NCBI RefSeq assembly: GCF_900007165.1
Contig: NZ_CYGY02000081.1
Coordinates: forward strand, 1-64,000
Source of the DNA: Paraburkholderia piptadeniae
GTDB taxonomy: Bacteria > Pseudomonadota > Gammaproteobacteria > Burkholderiales > Burkholderiaceae
DNA length: 64,000 bases
Direction of reading: 5' to 3'
Shown here: positions 16,580 to 25,713 of the stretch, one piece after another
Position numbering within the stretch: the stretch's first letter is position 1
How the letters are laid out: the number at the start of each line of letters is the position of its first letter
Translations under genes and position numbers: made by a program
The notes under the pieces: generated by a model
Seen by the model: the letters and a program-made list of their open reading frames with translations, nothing else
Databases searched by the model: none
What the model was told of the DNA's origin: nothing

Positions 16580-17890
16580 ATGAGCATTGACTCCGTATCC
16601 GTGCATCAAGCCTCCCACAGCGCGCAGGCAGCCTCGCACGCGCCGTCGCGCGCGAGCGTCGCGCGTCTGATCATCGCCACGTCGATCGGCAACGCGCTCG
16701 AGTTCTACGACCTGATCGCGTACGGCTACTTCGCGACCACGCTGTCGAAGCTGTTCTTCCCCGTGCACAACGCGACGGTGTCCCTGCTGCTCACACTCGG
16801 CACTTTCGCGCTGTCGTACCTCGCGCGGCCCATCGGCGCGCTCGTGCTCGGCTCGTACAGCGACCGCAAGGGACGCAAGGCGTCGCTGACGCTGTCGATC
16901 GCGATGATGACGCTCGGCACGGCCATGGTCGCGCTGATGCCGACTTATGCGGCGATCGGCATTCTCGCGCCCATCGGCATTTTCCTGTCGCGGTTGTTGC
17001 AAGGCTTCTCGGCGGGCGGCGAGTTCGGCAGCTCGACGGCGTTCCTGATCGAGCACGCGCCGCAGCGCAGCGGCTTCATGTCGAGCTGGCAGTTCTCCAG
17101 CCAGGGGGCGAGCACGCTGCTCGCGTCGGCGTTCGGCGCGGTGTTGACGGGCATGCTCACGCAGCCGCAACTCGAAGGCTGGGGCTGGCGCATTCCATTC
17201 CTGTTCGGCATGCTGATCGGGCCTGTCGGCCTGTATATCCGCCGGCGGATCGACGAGACGCCCGAATTCGAGCGCATGGAAAAAGCCGAATCGCCCGTGC
17301 GCGAGTTGCTCGCGACGCAGAAGTCGCGCGTGCTCGTGTCGATCGGCGCGCTGGTGCTGACGACGACGGCCAACTACATGATCCTCTACATGCCGACTTA
17401 TGCGTCGCGGCAACTCGGCCTCGCGCCTTCGTCGGGCTTCATCGCGACGCTGGTCGCAGGGCTGATCGTGACGGTGCTGACGCCGTGCGTCGGCCACTGG
17501 TCGGACAAGGTGGGCCGCACGCGCATCATGCTCGGCGCGGGCGTGCTGTTCTTCCTGACGGTGTACCCGGCGTTCATGTTCATCAACGCGCATCCGTCGC
17601 TGCCGACGCTGCTCGCCGCCGTCATCTGGGTCGCGCTGCTGAAGGCCACCTACTTCGCGCCGATTCCCGCGCTGATGGCCGAACTCTTTCCGACCCGCAC
17701 GCGCACGACGGGCATGGCGATCGGCTACAACATCGGCACGACGGTGTTCGGCGGCTTCACGCCGCTCGCGGTCGCGTCGTTGATCGCACTGACGGGCAAC
17801 AACCTCGCGCCCGGACTGTATCTGATGCTCGCCGCCATCGTGAGCCTGCTGACGCTCGTCTGGGCGCGAGCGCGGCTCAACGCGCATTGA
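16580..17890 (+). CDS. MFS transporter, metabolite:H+ symporter (MHS) type
   Basis: A 436-residue inner-membrane carrier with about 12 membrane segments. Family marks are IGNALEFYDLIAYGYFA (segment 1), the loop GSYSDRKGRK (2-3), RLLQGFSAGGEFGSS (4-5), and the second-half repeat GHWSDKVGRTR. This resembles citrate/proline/shikimate-type proton symporters (MHS family). ATG 16580 lies ten bases after the peptidase stop, so both are probably on one transcript. The frame is open upstream through the peptidase gene, but that is only a shadow. Confidence 0.88.
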   Translation: MSIDSVSVHQASHSAQAASHAPSRASVARLIIATSIGNALEFYDLIAYGYFATTLSKLFFPVHNATVSLLLTLGTFALSYLARPIGALVLGSYSDRKGRKASLTLSIAMMTLGTAMVALMPTYAAIGILAPIGIFLSRLLQGFSAGGEFGSSTAFLIEHAPQRSGFMSSWQFSSQGASTLLASAFGAVLTGMLTQPQLEGWGWRIPFLFGMLIGPVGLYIRRRIDETPEFERMEKAESPVRELLATQKSRVLVSIGALVLTTTANYMILYMPTYASRQLGLAPSSGFIATLVAGLIVTVLTPCVGHWSDKVGRTRIMLGAGVLFFLTVYPAFMFINAHPSLPTLLAAVIWVALLKATYFAPIPALMAELFPTRTRTTGMAIGYNIGTTVFGGFTPLAVASLIALTGNNLAPGLYLMLAAIVSLLTLVWARARLNAH

Positions 17891-17956
17891 GCCGGCGGGC
17901 ACGATCGGTCGACGCAATTGACTCAACATCACGAACACGCAAGGAAGCAGTCACGC

Positions 17957-19027
17957 ATGCAACACGATTTGCCACAGGAAATCCGGGACGCCATCCAGTT
18001 TTCCGTCGATCACGAATCCGCATGGGATCGCAACGCCGATGGCAAGTTCGGCGTGCACGTGAACGATCCGCCGCCCTGGAACCGGCTGCTCGGGCCGATT
18101 CACGATCGCGGGCCGGTGTCGGGCGCGATTGCCGTCGACGGCCGGCCGCTCGCGACATGGGGCGAGCCGGATCGCGCCGATCTCACGTTCAGCATCGCGA
18201 AGACGTATCTGGCGCTGCTCGCAGGCGTCGCGCACGATCGCGGCCTGTTGCCCGACCCTGACGAGCCCGTGCGTGCGCGCGTGCCGGGCATCGGTTTCGA
18301 CGATGCGCACAACGCACCGATCACGTGGACGCACCTGCTGCAACAGACGAGCGAATGGCAAGGCAAGTGTTTCGGACTGTCCGATCAGGCCGATCACTAT
18401 CGCGCAGTGACGTTCGGCGATCCTCCCGACGGCAAGAAAGGCGACTTGCGCCAGTTGCAGCGTCCCGGCACGTACTGGGAATACAACGACGTGCGCATCA
18501 ACCAGTTGTCGCTCGCGTTGCTGCATCTGTTCGGTCGGCCTTTGCCCGAGGTGTTTCGCGAGTCGATCATGCGGCCCGTGGGCGCGAGCGAGAACTGGCA
18601 GTGGGTGGGTTACGACGATGCGTGGGTCGAGATCGGCGGCGCTCGCGTGCAGTCGGTGCCGGGCGGCTCGCACTGGGGCGGCGGGATGTCGGTCAGCGCG
18701 AACGATCAGCTGAAGGTGGCGCAGATGCTGCTCGATGATGGCCTCGCCAATGGGCGTCGCGTGCTGTCGAGCGAATGGATCGCGCGGATGCGCACGCCTT
18801 GCGCACTCGCACCCTTCTATGGCGCGCTTGTGTGGCTCAATACGGGACGGCGCGTGTTCCCCAGCGTGCCGGAGTCGAGCTACTTCGGCGTCGGCGCGGG
18901 GAGTTCGTTCATGTGGATCGAGCCGGAACGACGGATCGCGCTGATCGTGCGCTGGCTCGACTCGCAGTTCGCCGACGCGTTCTTCGGCAAGATGCTTCGA
19001 GTTGTCGATGCCGTGTGCTCGCGATAA
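17957..19027 (+). CDS. Serine hydrolase of the beta-lactamase/esterase (class C-like) family
   Basis: A 356-residue serine hydrolase with the penicillin-recognising fold. The SxxK pair is SIAK (79-82), the YxN-like motif is YND (176-178), and HWGGG (239-243) stands for the K/H-T/x-G motif. No signal peptide is visible, so it should be cytoplasmic, unlike resistance beta-lactamases. ATG 17957 follows AAGGAAGC. It is the third gene after the M20 peptidase and transporter and could be an amidase or esterase for the same substrate. Confidence 0.82.
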   Translation: MQHDLPQEIRDAIQFSVDHESAWDRNADGKFGVHVNDPPPWNRLLGPIHDRGPVSGAIAVDGRPLATWGEPDRADLTFSIAKTYLALLAGVAHDRGLLPDPDEPVRARVPGIGFDDAHNAPITWTHLLQQTSEWQGKCFGLSDQADHYRAVTFGDPPDGKKGDLRQLQRPGTYWEYNDVRINQLSLALLHLFGRPLPEVFRESIMRPVGASENWQWVGYDDAWVEIGGARVQSVPGGSHWGGGMSVSANDQLKVAQMLLDDGLANGRRVLSSEWIARMRTPCALAPFYGALVWLNTGRRVFPSVPESSYFGVGAGSSFMWIEPERRIALIVRWLDSQFADAFFGKMLRVVDAVCSR

Positions 19028-19046
19028 CGCGCGATGATCGTTGTAT

Positions 19047-19090
19047 GCGATGCGCGGCGCCGCCGATGTTTATCGCGGCGCACGCATCGC
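19047..19090. terminator. Long hairpin between convergent genes
   Basis: GCGATGCG (19047-19054) pairs with CGCATCGC (19083-19090), and GCGCCGC (19057-19063) pairs with GCGGCGC (19075-19081), around an 11-base loop. This 15-bp near-continuous stem lies between the stops of the serine hydrolase and ppk2 genes and probably ends transcripts from both sides, although no T-run follows. Confidence 0.5.
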
Positions 19091-19119
19091 GAGGTTATCG
19101 AGCGATGCCGGATCGACGG

Positions 19120-20274
19120 CTACATCGCCCGTCCGACGATCAGCGGGTCCACGGAACCGATCACGTCGAGGTCCCGATTCGCGTAGGGCAGCTTGTGCAG
19201 CACGAAGCGCATCGCATTGAGCCGCGCGCGCTTCTTGCAATCGGAACGCACGACTGTCCACGGCGTGTCCGCCGTATCCGTATGCGTGAACATCGCTTCC
19301 TTCGCCTGTGTGTACTCGTCCCATTTGTCGAGCGACGCGAGATCGACGGGACTGAGCTTCCATTGCTTGAGGGGATGCACCTGGCGCTCCTTGAAGCGTC
19401 GCGCCTGTTCCTCACGGCTCACCGAAAACCAGAACTTCACGATGTGGATGCCACTTTGCGCGAGATGCCGCTCAAACGCTGGCACCTGCTGCATGAACTC
19501 GGTGTACTCGGTCTGCGAGCAGAATCCCATCACCCGTTCGACGCCCGACCGGTTGTACCATGAGCGGTCGAACAGCACGATCTCTCCCGCCGTCGGCAGA
19601 TGCTGGACGTAGCGCTGGAAATACCACTGCCCGCGCTCCTGTTCAGTCGGCTTTTCGAGCGCGACCACGCGCGCGCCACGCGGATTCAGATGCTCCATGA
19701 AGCGCTTGATCGTGCCGCCCTTGCCTGCCGCGTCGCGCCCTTCGAAGAGAATCATCACGCGCTGGCCCGTTTCGCGCACCCACGCCTGCAGCTTCAGCAG
19801 TTCGACCTGCAAGCGATACTTCTGCTTCTCGTACGCCCTGCGCGACATCAGGTTCAGATACGGATAGCCGCCCTCGCGCAATGCGGGCGACAGTTCGTCG
19901 TCGGGATGCCGGCTCTTCTTTGCCGACCACGTGGCCGGATTGCCTTCCAGCAGCAGGCTGCGCAACGCGCTCACTTCGTCGGCGGACATGCCGTCCATCA
20001 GGGTCTTTACCGTGTGGAGCAGCGTGTCCCGGCCCTCGTCCTCGCGTTGCCCCGCATGCGCTTCGAGCACGGCCTGCACGCTGTTGGCAAGCAGATCGTT
20101 CGCGGCCGCGATTGCGTGGCTCGTTTGCGCGAGTTCAGCCGATTTCGCCGTATGCCCCGGCATCACGTCGCCGCGCGATGCGCGACGCGCGCCCGGATCA
20201 TGTGCTGCGTGCGCCGTCGAAGGCACTTCCTGCATCTGTACATTTCGATTGTCGTGCTGCGCTGTCAACTTCAT
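19120..20274 (-). CDS. ppk2: Polyphosphate kinase 2
   Basis: A 384-residue PPK2-family kinase that transfers phosphate between polyphosphate and nucleoside phosphates. Walker A is FEGRDAAGKGG (177-187), and the Walker B/lid region is LFDRSWYNRSGVERVMGF (about 234-251). The kinase domain occupies about 145-375 and is preceded by a 120-residue variable N terminus, as in class I/long members, which mainly make GTP or ATP from the diphosphate. ATG 20274 follows GGGAGGC. Cytoplasmic; single gene. Confidence 0.92.
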   Translation of the reverse strand: MKLTAQHDNRNVQMQEVPSTAHAAHDPGARRASRGDVMPGHTAKSAELAQTSHAIAAANDLLANSVQAVLEAHAGQREDEGRDTLLHTVKTLMDGMSADEVSALRSLLLEGNPATWSAKKSRHPDDELSPALREGGYPYLNLMSRRAYEKQKYRLQVELLKLQAWVRETGQRVMILFEGRDAAGKGGTIKRFMEHLNPRGARVVALEKPTEQERGQWYFQRYVQHLPTAGEIVLFDRSWYNRSGVERVMGFCSQTEYTEFMQQVPAFERHLAQSGIHIVKFWFSVSREEQARRFKERQVHPLKQWKLSPVDLASLDKWDEYTQAKEAMFTHTDTADTPWTVVRSDCKKRARLNAMRFVLHKLPYANRDLDVIGSVDPLIVGRAM

Positions 20275-20374
20275 TGCCTCCCGTTGGCGTTGAACTCCGA
20301 ACCGCCCGCATATTGCGGCGCGCCATTTACACGCGCATGCCGGCCCTCACATCTCTTCTTGTGGCTGCCGGCCG

Positions 20375-20596
20375 TCACGCAGCGGCGCGGGCTTTTCTGA
20401 GGATGGCGTACAGACTGTCCTTGATCCGCAGCTTTTCTTTCTTGAGGGCTTCGATGCGGATGCTATCCGTGGGCGCGACACCCGTCTCCATGTTGTGAAC
20501 CTGATGGTCCAGTTCGTTGTGCCGCTCGAACAGCCGGGCAAAATGCGCGTCTTCGTTTTTCAGGCGCGAGATCAGATCGCGATACTCGGGAAACAT
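20375..20596 (-). CDS. YdcH-family (DUF465) small helical protein
   Basis: A 73-residue DUF465/YdcH protein: two helices with the family pattern LISRLKNEDAHFARLFERHNELDHQV and IEALKKEKLRIKDSLYAIL, likely a helical hairpin. Function unknown in the family. ATG 20596 is chosen because GAGGAG lies five bases upstream; the GTG at 20602 sits inside that site. Confidence 0.85.
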   Translation of the reverse strand: MFPEYRDLISRLKNEDAHFARLFERHNELDHQVHNMETGVAPTDSIRIEALKKEKLRIKDSLYAILRKARAAA

Positions 20597-20750
20597 GGCC
20601 ACTCCTCGTACGGTGTCGGTTAATCGCTCGCACTCATTTTCGCACCGCGAATGGCCTTCTCAAATAATACGGATGGCTAATTACTGTGTCATGTGGTCGC
20701 ATTTAAGACGCAACAAAGGCAAAGCCGGTCATCCACGTCAACGAACATCG

Positions 20751-21995
20751 TCAGCGTCCGACGCCATCGAGCGCCGTCAGGATCTGATATGCGGCTGCCA
20801 CTCTATCTTCGATCGGGAAGTTCCTGTTCGCGAGGATCACGATGCCGAGGCGCTTTGCCGGAATGAAAGCCACGTATGAACCGAAGCCGTTGGTCGAACC
20901 CGTCTTGTTGATCCAGACATTGTCCTGCGGCGCGAGCGGCGGCTTGATTTCGGTGACGGGCATCGCGTTCAGCGCCATCGACGGGCTGTTGCCCTCCAGC
21001 AGCGACTTCAGCGCGACGGGATACGGGTACTGTTCCCAGATCAGATCCTGAGTCATCGGCCCCGCCGTGAAGTAGCCGGTGTGCGTGTCCGTGATCGCGC
21101 GTTGCAACTGCCCATCGAGCCGGAGCAGCCCCATGTTGGCGTCGATGAAACGGAGCATGTCGGCGGCCGTCGACTTGACGCCGTACGCTTGCGGCGCAAG
21201 CACGCCGCCCGCCATCCGGATCGGCTTGCCGTCCTTCGTATAGCCTTGCGCGTAATCGGCGGCGCGATCGACGGGAACGTCGATGAAGCTGTTCTTCATG
21301 CCCAGCGCGGGAAAAAGGCGCCGCTCGATCAGCGCCGTGAAATCCTGTCCCATGCTCTTCGCCGCGATCAGGCCCAGCGTGCCGATGCCGGGGTTCGCAT
21401 ACGTGCGATACGTGCCCGGCGCATACGTGGGCCGCCACGCGTTGAAGTAGCTCATCAACTGGCTTTCGTCGTGGATGTCGTCCGGGACCTGAAGCGGCAG
21501 GCCACCCGGCGTATGCGTGCCGAGATTGAGCAGACTCACGCGGCCGAACTGGCTGCCGCGCAACGATGGCAGATACGTCCCGACGCTATCCGACAGCGCG
21601 AGCCGATGGTCCACCTGCGCCCAGGCCGTCAACGTCGCCGTGAATGTCTTGCTCACCGAGCCGAGTTCGAACAGCGTGTCGTTCGTGACGGGCGTGCGGG
21701 TTTGCGTCGACGCGACGCCATAGTTGATCACCCACGGCTTGCCCGCGTCGATGATGCCGACCGCGACGCCCGGAATCCTGTCCTTCGCCATCAGCGGCCG
21801 GATGGCCTCGTCCACTGCGCGCTGGACGCGGCCAGGCGGCGCATCGGCCGCATGGCTCGCGCCCGGCATCGCGCACAGCGCGCCGAGCACCGCGGCCACG
21901 ACGGGCAGTGCAGCCCTCCCCGCGCCCAACGCCCGAGATGCAACATCAGCTATCGCACTGCCCCATACCGTCATCGTGAATCGTCGCCGCGTCAT
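20751..21995 (-). CDS. ampC: Class C (AmpC-type) beta-lactamase
   Basis: A 414-residue periplasmic class C beta-lactamase. The active-site motifs are SVSK (113-116), YAN (199-201) and KTG (364-366), the full class C set. The N terminus MTRRRFTM followed by a hydrophobic stretch ending ASHA near residue 49 is a long signal with a twin-arginine look, so Tat export is possible. ATG 21995 follows AAGGAGA. It is divergent from an AmpR-like LysR gene, the classic inducible arrangement. Confidence 0.9.
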   Translation of the reverse strand: MTRRRFTMTVWGSAIADVASRALGAGRAALPVVAAVLGALCAMPGASHAADAPPGRVQRAVDEAIRPLMAKDRIPGVAVGIIDAGKPWVINYGVASTQTRTPVTNDTLFELGSVSKTFTATLTAWAQVDHRLALSDSVGTYLPSLRGSQFGRVSLLNLGTHTPGGLPLQVPDDIHDESQLMSYFNAWRPTYAPGTYRTYANPGIGTLGLIAAKSMGQDFTALIERRLFPALGMKNSFIDVPVDRAADYAQGYTKDGKPIRMAGGVLAPQAYGVKSTAADMLRFIDANMGLLRLDGQLQRAITDTHTGYFTAGPMTQDLIWEQYPYPVALKSLLEGNSPSMALNAMPVTEIKPPLAPQDNVWINKTGSTNGFGSYVAFIPAKRLGIVILANRNFPIEDRVAAAYQILTALDGVGR

Positions 21996-22095
21996 CGTTG
22001 TGTCTCCTTGAAGAGCCGCCACTATCGCGTTTCCGCGCGCCGCTGACAAACGATGATAAATTGGCCGACACCCCAGAAAATCTTATGACTCGATC
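21996..22095. promoter_or_regulatory. ampC-ampR divergent control region
   Basis: The 100-base spacer should hold both promoters and the AmpR site. The AT-richer segment around 22050-22070 (ACGATGATAAATTGGCC) is the likeliest LysR-type site, judged only by position and composition. Confidence 0.4.
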
Positions 22096-23049
22096 ATGCG
22101 ACCGTATCTGCCTCTGAATGCGCTGCGCGCCTTCGAATCGTCGGCCCGGCACCTGAGCTTCACGCGTGCCGCGCTCGAGCTGAACGTCACGCAGGCGGCC
22201 GTCAGCCAGCAGGTGAGGATGCTCGAGGAGCGGCTCGGCGCGACGCTCTTCAAGCGCCTGCCGCGCGGGCTCGCGATCACGGATGAAGGACTCGCGCTGC
22301 GCCCCGTGCTTAGCGATGCGTTCGACCGCATCGAGGCCGTGCTGCGCCAGTTCGAAGGCGGCCACTTTCACGAGGTGCTGACGGTCGGCGCGGTCGGGAC
22401 GTTTGCAGTGGGGTGGCTGATGCCGCGCCTGAAGTCGTTTCATGACGCGCATCCGTTCGTCGAGCTGCGGATGATGACGAACAACAATCTCGTCGATCTC
22501 GCCGCGGAAGGTCTCGACTTCGCGATCCGCTTCGGCGACGGCACCTGGCCCGGCTCTCGCGGGCTGAAGCTGTTCGACGCGCCGCTATCGGTGCTGTGCG
22601 CGCCCGAAATCGCGCAACGGCTGCGCGCGCCCGCCGATCTCGCGGGCGAAAAGCTATTGCGCTCGTATCGCGCCGACGACTGGTCGAGCTGGTTCGCTGC
22701 GGCGGGCCTTGCGCCGCGTCCCGTGCGCGGGCCGGTTTTCGATTCGTCGCGGCTGATGGTCGAAGCGGCGATGCAAGGCGCTGGCGTCGCGCTCGCGCCG
22801 GCGTCGATGTTCGAACGCGATCTGTCAATGGGCCGTCTCGTGCGTCCATTCGACATCGACGTGCACGCGGGCAGCTACTGGCTCACGTGGCAAAAAGGCA
22901 AGCCGGCGACGCCCGCGATGCGCGCATTCAATCAGTGGATCGTGCAGGCAGCGGGCGAATCGAGCCGGCCGCCTGAGGACGGCTTCGTGCAGATGGCGGC
23001 AGCGCTAGATGCCGTCGAGCAGCAGCCTGGTTCCAGCGGTGCATCCTGA
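22096..23049 (+). CDS. ampR: AmpR-like LysR regulator
   Basis: A 317-residue LysR protein with the N-terminal pattern of AmpR/GcvA-type regulators: LPLNALRAFESSARHLSFTRAALELNVTQAAVSQQVR, then LFKRLPRGLAITDEG. The effector domain contains RFGDGTWPG, as in AmpR/GcvA relatives. AmpR senses cell-wall muropeptides and controls ampC. The divergent class C beta-lactamase supports that role; without it the protein alone could be called GcvA-like. Confidence 0.82.
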   Translation: MRPYLPLNALRAFESSARHLSFTRAALELNVTQAAVSQQVRMLEERLGATLFKRLPRGLAITDEGLALRPVLSDAFDRIEAVLRQFEGGHFHEVLTVGAVGTFAVGWLMPRLKSFHDAHPFVELRMMTNNNLVDLAAEGLDFAIRFGDGTWPGSRGLKLFDAPLSVLCAPEIAQRLRAPADLAGEKLLRSYRADDWSSWFAAAGLAPRPVRGPVFDSSRLMVEAAMQGAGVALAPASMFERDLSMGRLVRPFDIDVHAGSYWLTWQKGKPATPAMRAFNQWIVQAAGESSRPPEDGFVQMAAALDAVEQQPGSSGAS

Positions 23050-23079
23050 CGACGCGTGACGAGGCTCCGTCAAGGAGAA

Positions 23080-24582
23080 TCACATCTCCGTCAGATGCGC
23101 GGCCGCCGACGTTTCGCGCGGCTGCCCGCCGAGCTTGATGGGCGGCACCACCATCACCGACAGCACGGCGCCCAGGCAGATCACGAAGATCGACAGAAAC
23201 GTCAGATGCAGCGAGTGATGCAGCGCCGAGCGCACCAGCTCGTTGCCCGCGAGCGCCACCGTCGCCGCGCCGGGCGTCGCGTCGAGCAGCGAGCGCAACT
23301 GGTCGGTCGTGATCGACACGCCCTTGAAATGGCTCAGCCCGAAGTTCAGCACCGCGCCGAAGATGGCCGCGCCGAGCGTGCTGCCCAGATTGCGCGCGAA
23401 CAGATTCGATGCCGTCGCCGAGCCGCGCTGAAGCGGCTGCACGATCTCCTGGATCAGTATCAGCGAGCTGACGCTCACCATCCCCATCCCGAGGCCCATC
23501 ACGAGCGAGCCGACGCCCGCCAGTACCGGCGAGCTTTGCGGATTGAGCACGGCGAACGCGATCGCGCCGAGCGGCAGGAAGAAGCTGCCGCCGACGAGCG
23601 TGCGGCGCAGCCCGAGCCGATGAAACGCCTTCGCGGCGAAGGTCGCGCCCGATGGCCAGCCGACCATCATCATCGTCAGCGCGAGGCCCGCGACGACGGG
23701 CGACTGGTTCAGCACGCCCTGCACGTACATCGGCAGGAACGTCGTGAGCCCCATCAGCGCCATGCCCGACAGCACGGTCGCGGCATTGCACGCGGCGATG
23801 GGACGATGGCTCCACAGCGCGAACGAGATCATCGGTTCGGGCACGCGCCGTTCGTGCCACACGAAGAGCGCGGTGCTCAGGACGAAGAGCGCCACTTCGA
23901 ATAGCGCGCGGCCGTCGTTTTCCGAACCGGCGTCGGTGAGCGCCATCATCAGCGCGCCAATCGCGACGGTGAAGAGCAACGCGCCCAGCATGTCGATCGA
24001 CGGACGCTGATGGCGCTTCTCTTCATGCAGGTACGAGAAGAAGCCGTACGCGGCGAGGATGCCGATCGGCACGTTGATCCAGAAGATCCACGACCACGAC
24101 AGATCGCGGATCAGCAGACCGCCCGCCATCGGCCCGACCACGGCCGAGATCGCCCATACGCTCGCGAGATAGCCCTGGATCTTGCCGCGTTCGCGCGCCG
24201 GATACAGATCGCCGACGATGGTCAGCGTGACGGGCTGGATCGCGCCCGCGCCGAGGCCCTGGATCAGGCGGAACACGATCATCGCGGGCATCGACCACGC
24301 GAAGCCCGCGCCGAGCGAGCCGATCAGGAAGATCGCGATGCCCACGAGCACGGTCGGCTTGCGGCCGTACAGATCGGCGAGCTTGCCGAACACGACGGTC
24401 ATCGCCGTCTGCGCGAGCAGGAACGACGAGAAGACCCAGCTATAGAGACGCAGTCCGCCGAGTTGCGTGACGATCTGCGGCATGGCCGTCGATACGATGG
24501 TGGCTTCGATGGCCACCATCGCCATCGACGCCATCACGGACGCGATGACGAGGGGACGCCTCGTCTGAGGATGGTTCGACAT
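23080..24582 (-). CDS. DHA2-family (EmrB/QacA-type) drug:H+ antiporter
   Basis: A 500-residue MFS exporter with about 14 predicted membrane segments. Motifs are the segment 1 signature IEATIVSTAMPQI, loop GKLADLYGRKPT, and motif C-like GPMAGGLLIRDLSWSWIFWINVPIG. ATG 24582 (MSNHPQTRR) starts just before the first segment; the in-frame extension to 24666 is not supported. No membrane-fusion partner is beside it, so it may work without an outer-membrane channel. Substrate unknown. Confidence 0.87.
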   Translation of the reverse strand: MSNHPQTRRPLVIASVMASMAMVAIEATIVSTAMPQIVTQLGGLRLYSWVFSSFLLAQTAMTVVFGKLADLYGRKPTVLVGIAIFLIGSLGAGFAWSMPAMIVFRLIQGLGAGAIQPVTLTIVGDLYPARERGKIQGYLASVWAISAVVGPMAGGLLIRDLSWSWIFWINVPIGILAAYGFFSYLHEEKRHQRPSIDMLGALLFTVAIGALMMALTDAGSENDGRALFEVALFVLSTALFVWHERRVPEPMISFALWSHRPIAACNAATVLSGMALMGLTTFLPMYVQGVLNQSPVVAGLALTMMMVGWPSGATFAAKAFHRLGLRRTLVGGSFFLPLGAIAFAVLNPQSSPVLAGVGSLVMGLGMGMVSVSSLILIQEIVQPLQRGSATASNLFARNLGSTLGAAIFGAVLNFGLSHFKGVSITTDQLRSLLDATPGAATVALAGNELVRSALHHSLHLTFLSIFVICLGAVLSVMVVPPIKLGGQPRETSAAAHLTEM

Positions 24583-24874
24583 GGGGAAAATTGTTGTGTG
24601 CAGGGCGCACAACAGCGAGGGTTCGCTGAAACGTGGCGTTTCATGCGAGTCGTTCGATGCGCGCAAAGAAATGTATGCTACCGCTTAATTGATTTCCTTG
24701 CACTTGGTTGCACGCACAGCAATCGGTCGACTAAGGCGCTTGAATTGTAGGGCGGCCGTCGACACGATCTCCGACGAGATTCATCCAGTTGAACTTCGCC
24801 ATGGAAATCGGCGGCGACACGGACCGCGAATAGCGCCACAAAGCGAGATATTCGGCCGTGGTCAATACTGCACG

Positions 24875-25276
24875 CTATCCATCACGCCTCACGTCGCGAC
24901 ATTCCTTCTCGATCAATTCCGTGTCCCATCGGTGCATGCGCATCGCAAGCAACAGCATGCCGAGGGTAAGCGAGTGTTCCGACTCGCATCGTTTCCCGGT
25001 GAAGAGGAACAGGATCAGGTAAGGGATCGCAGCAATCGGGTTTCCTCCGGCCTCGCCGCCAAAATACCGCACGTAGGGGAACGATTCACCGTTCGCCACG
25101 TTGAATCGCTCGAATAGTTTGTCGACAAACTCGATCGCATCGATTCCTGATATACGCAAGTCCTCTTCGACCCGGGTTGACGGCGTAAGTATCGGTTCCT
25201 TACCGAACAGGGATCGTCCAATCTCGGCCCGCGTGAAGTGCTCTAGTTGCTCCCAAAGCTCATCATGTTCGGTCAC
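24875..25276 (-). CDS. DUF1493-family small protein
   Basis: A 133-residue DUF1493 protein. Residues 1-70 resemble a small acyl-carrier-like helical domain (RVEEDLRISGIDAIEFVDKLFERFNV), but the usual phosphopantetheine Ser-containing DSL is replaced by ISGIDA. A hydrophobic stretch (PIAAIPYLILFLF) suggests membrane contact. GTG 25276 overlaps the previous stop in a GTGA arrangement, with GGAGGATC upstream. Being last after a broken hcp and a membrane-segment protein, it could be an immunity or adaptor protein; no function is proven for the family. Confidence 0.65.
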   Translation of the reverse strand: MTEHDELWEQLEHFTRAEIGRSLFGKEPILTPSTRVEEDLRISGIDAIEFVDKLFERFNVANGESFPYVRYFGGEAGGNPIAAIPYLILFLFTGKRCESEHSLTLGMLLLAMRMHRWDTELIEKECRDVRRDG

Positions 25277-25701
25277 AATTGATCCTCCGGTTTGACCATC
25301 GCGTTGTACGCTTTCACCGTCCGATACATGATTACCGTTGCGTCATATGTCATGAAGGTGGCTCCTGCGACTGGAATCAAGCGACCGATGAAACCTGCAA
25401 GGCTCGTTGTATAAATGATGCGAAGTTCCGTCACACTCTTCCAGGTCAAAGTAGGAAGCCTGATCGAGGTCCGCTTGTTTATGACCTTCCGCAGAAAAAT
25501 GGAAACCACTGAAGTACCCTCGGTTGCTGCTTTCATCTTCCCCGGTACAGGCACGTCATTCTGACCAAGAAGCCACGATGCAGCGGCGGCGAGGTTATCA
25601 AAGCCCAATCGCTTTCGTGTTTCATCAAGGGCAATGAATAGAAAGAGCCCGGCCGGCGACAGCGCGCGATGTTCATGAAACTGATATAAGTTGTTGCTCA
25701 T
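25273..25701 (-). CDS. Unrecognised small protein with one membrane segment, downstream of hcp
   Basis: A 142-residue protein of a family often seen beside DUF1493 genes, as far as I recall; I cannot name it. It opens MSNNLYQFHEHRALSPAGLF, and residues 101-119 (LAGFIGRLIPVAGATFMTY) form a Gly-containing hydrophobic segment of the kind found in membrane-active toxins. It starts 12 bases after the hcp remnant with GGCGGA upstream and is coupled to DUF1493. A type VI cargo effector carried in Hcp is one reading; a housekeeping membrane protein is another. Confidence 0.55.
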   Translation of the reverse strand: MSNNLYQFHEHRALSPAGLFLFIALDETRKRLGFDNLAAAASWLLGQNDVPVPGKMKAATEGTSVVSIFLRKVINKRTSIRLPTLTWKSVTELRIIYTTSLAGFIGRLIPVAGATFMTYDATVIMYRTVKAYNAMVKPEDQL

Positions 25702-25713
25702 AGCAGGTCCGCC

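Noticed and set aside
15884..17890. 668-codon frame that could look like a peptidase-transporter fusion
   Set aside because: The part before 16580 is out of frame with the M20 gene and has no protein-like composition; the transporter starts at ATG 16580.
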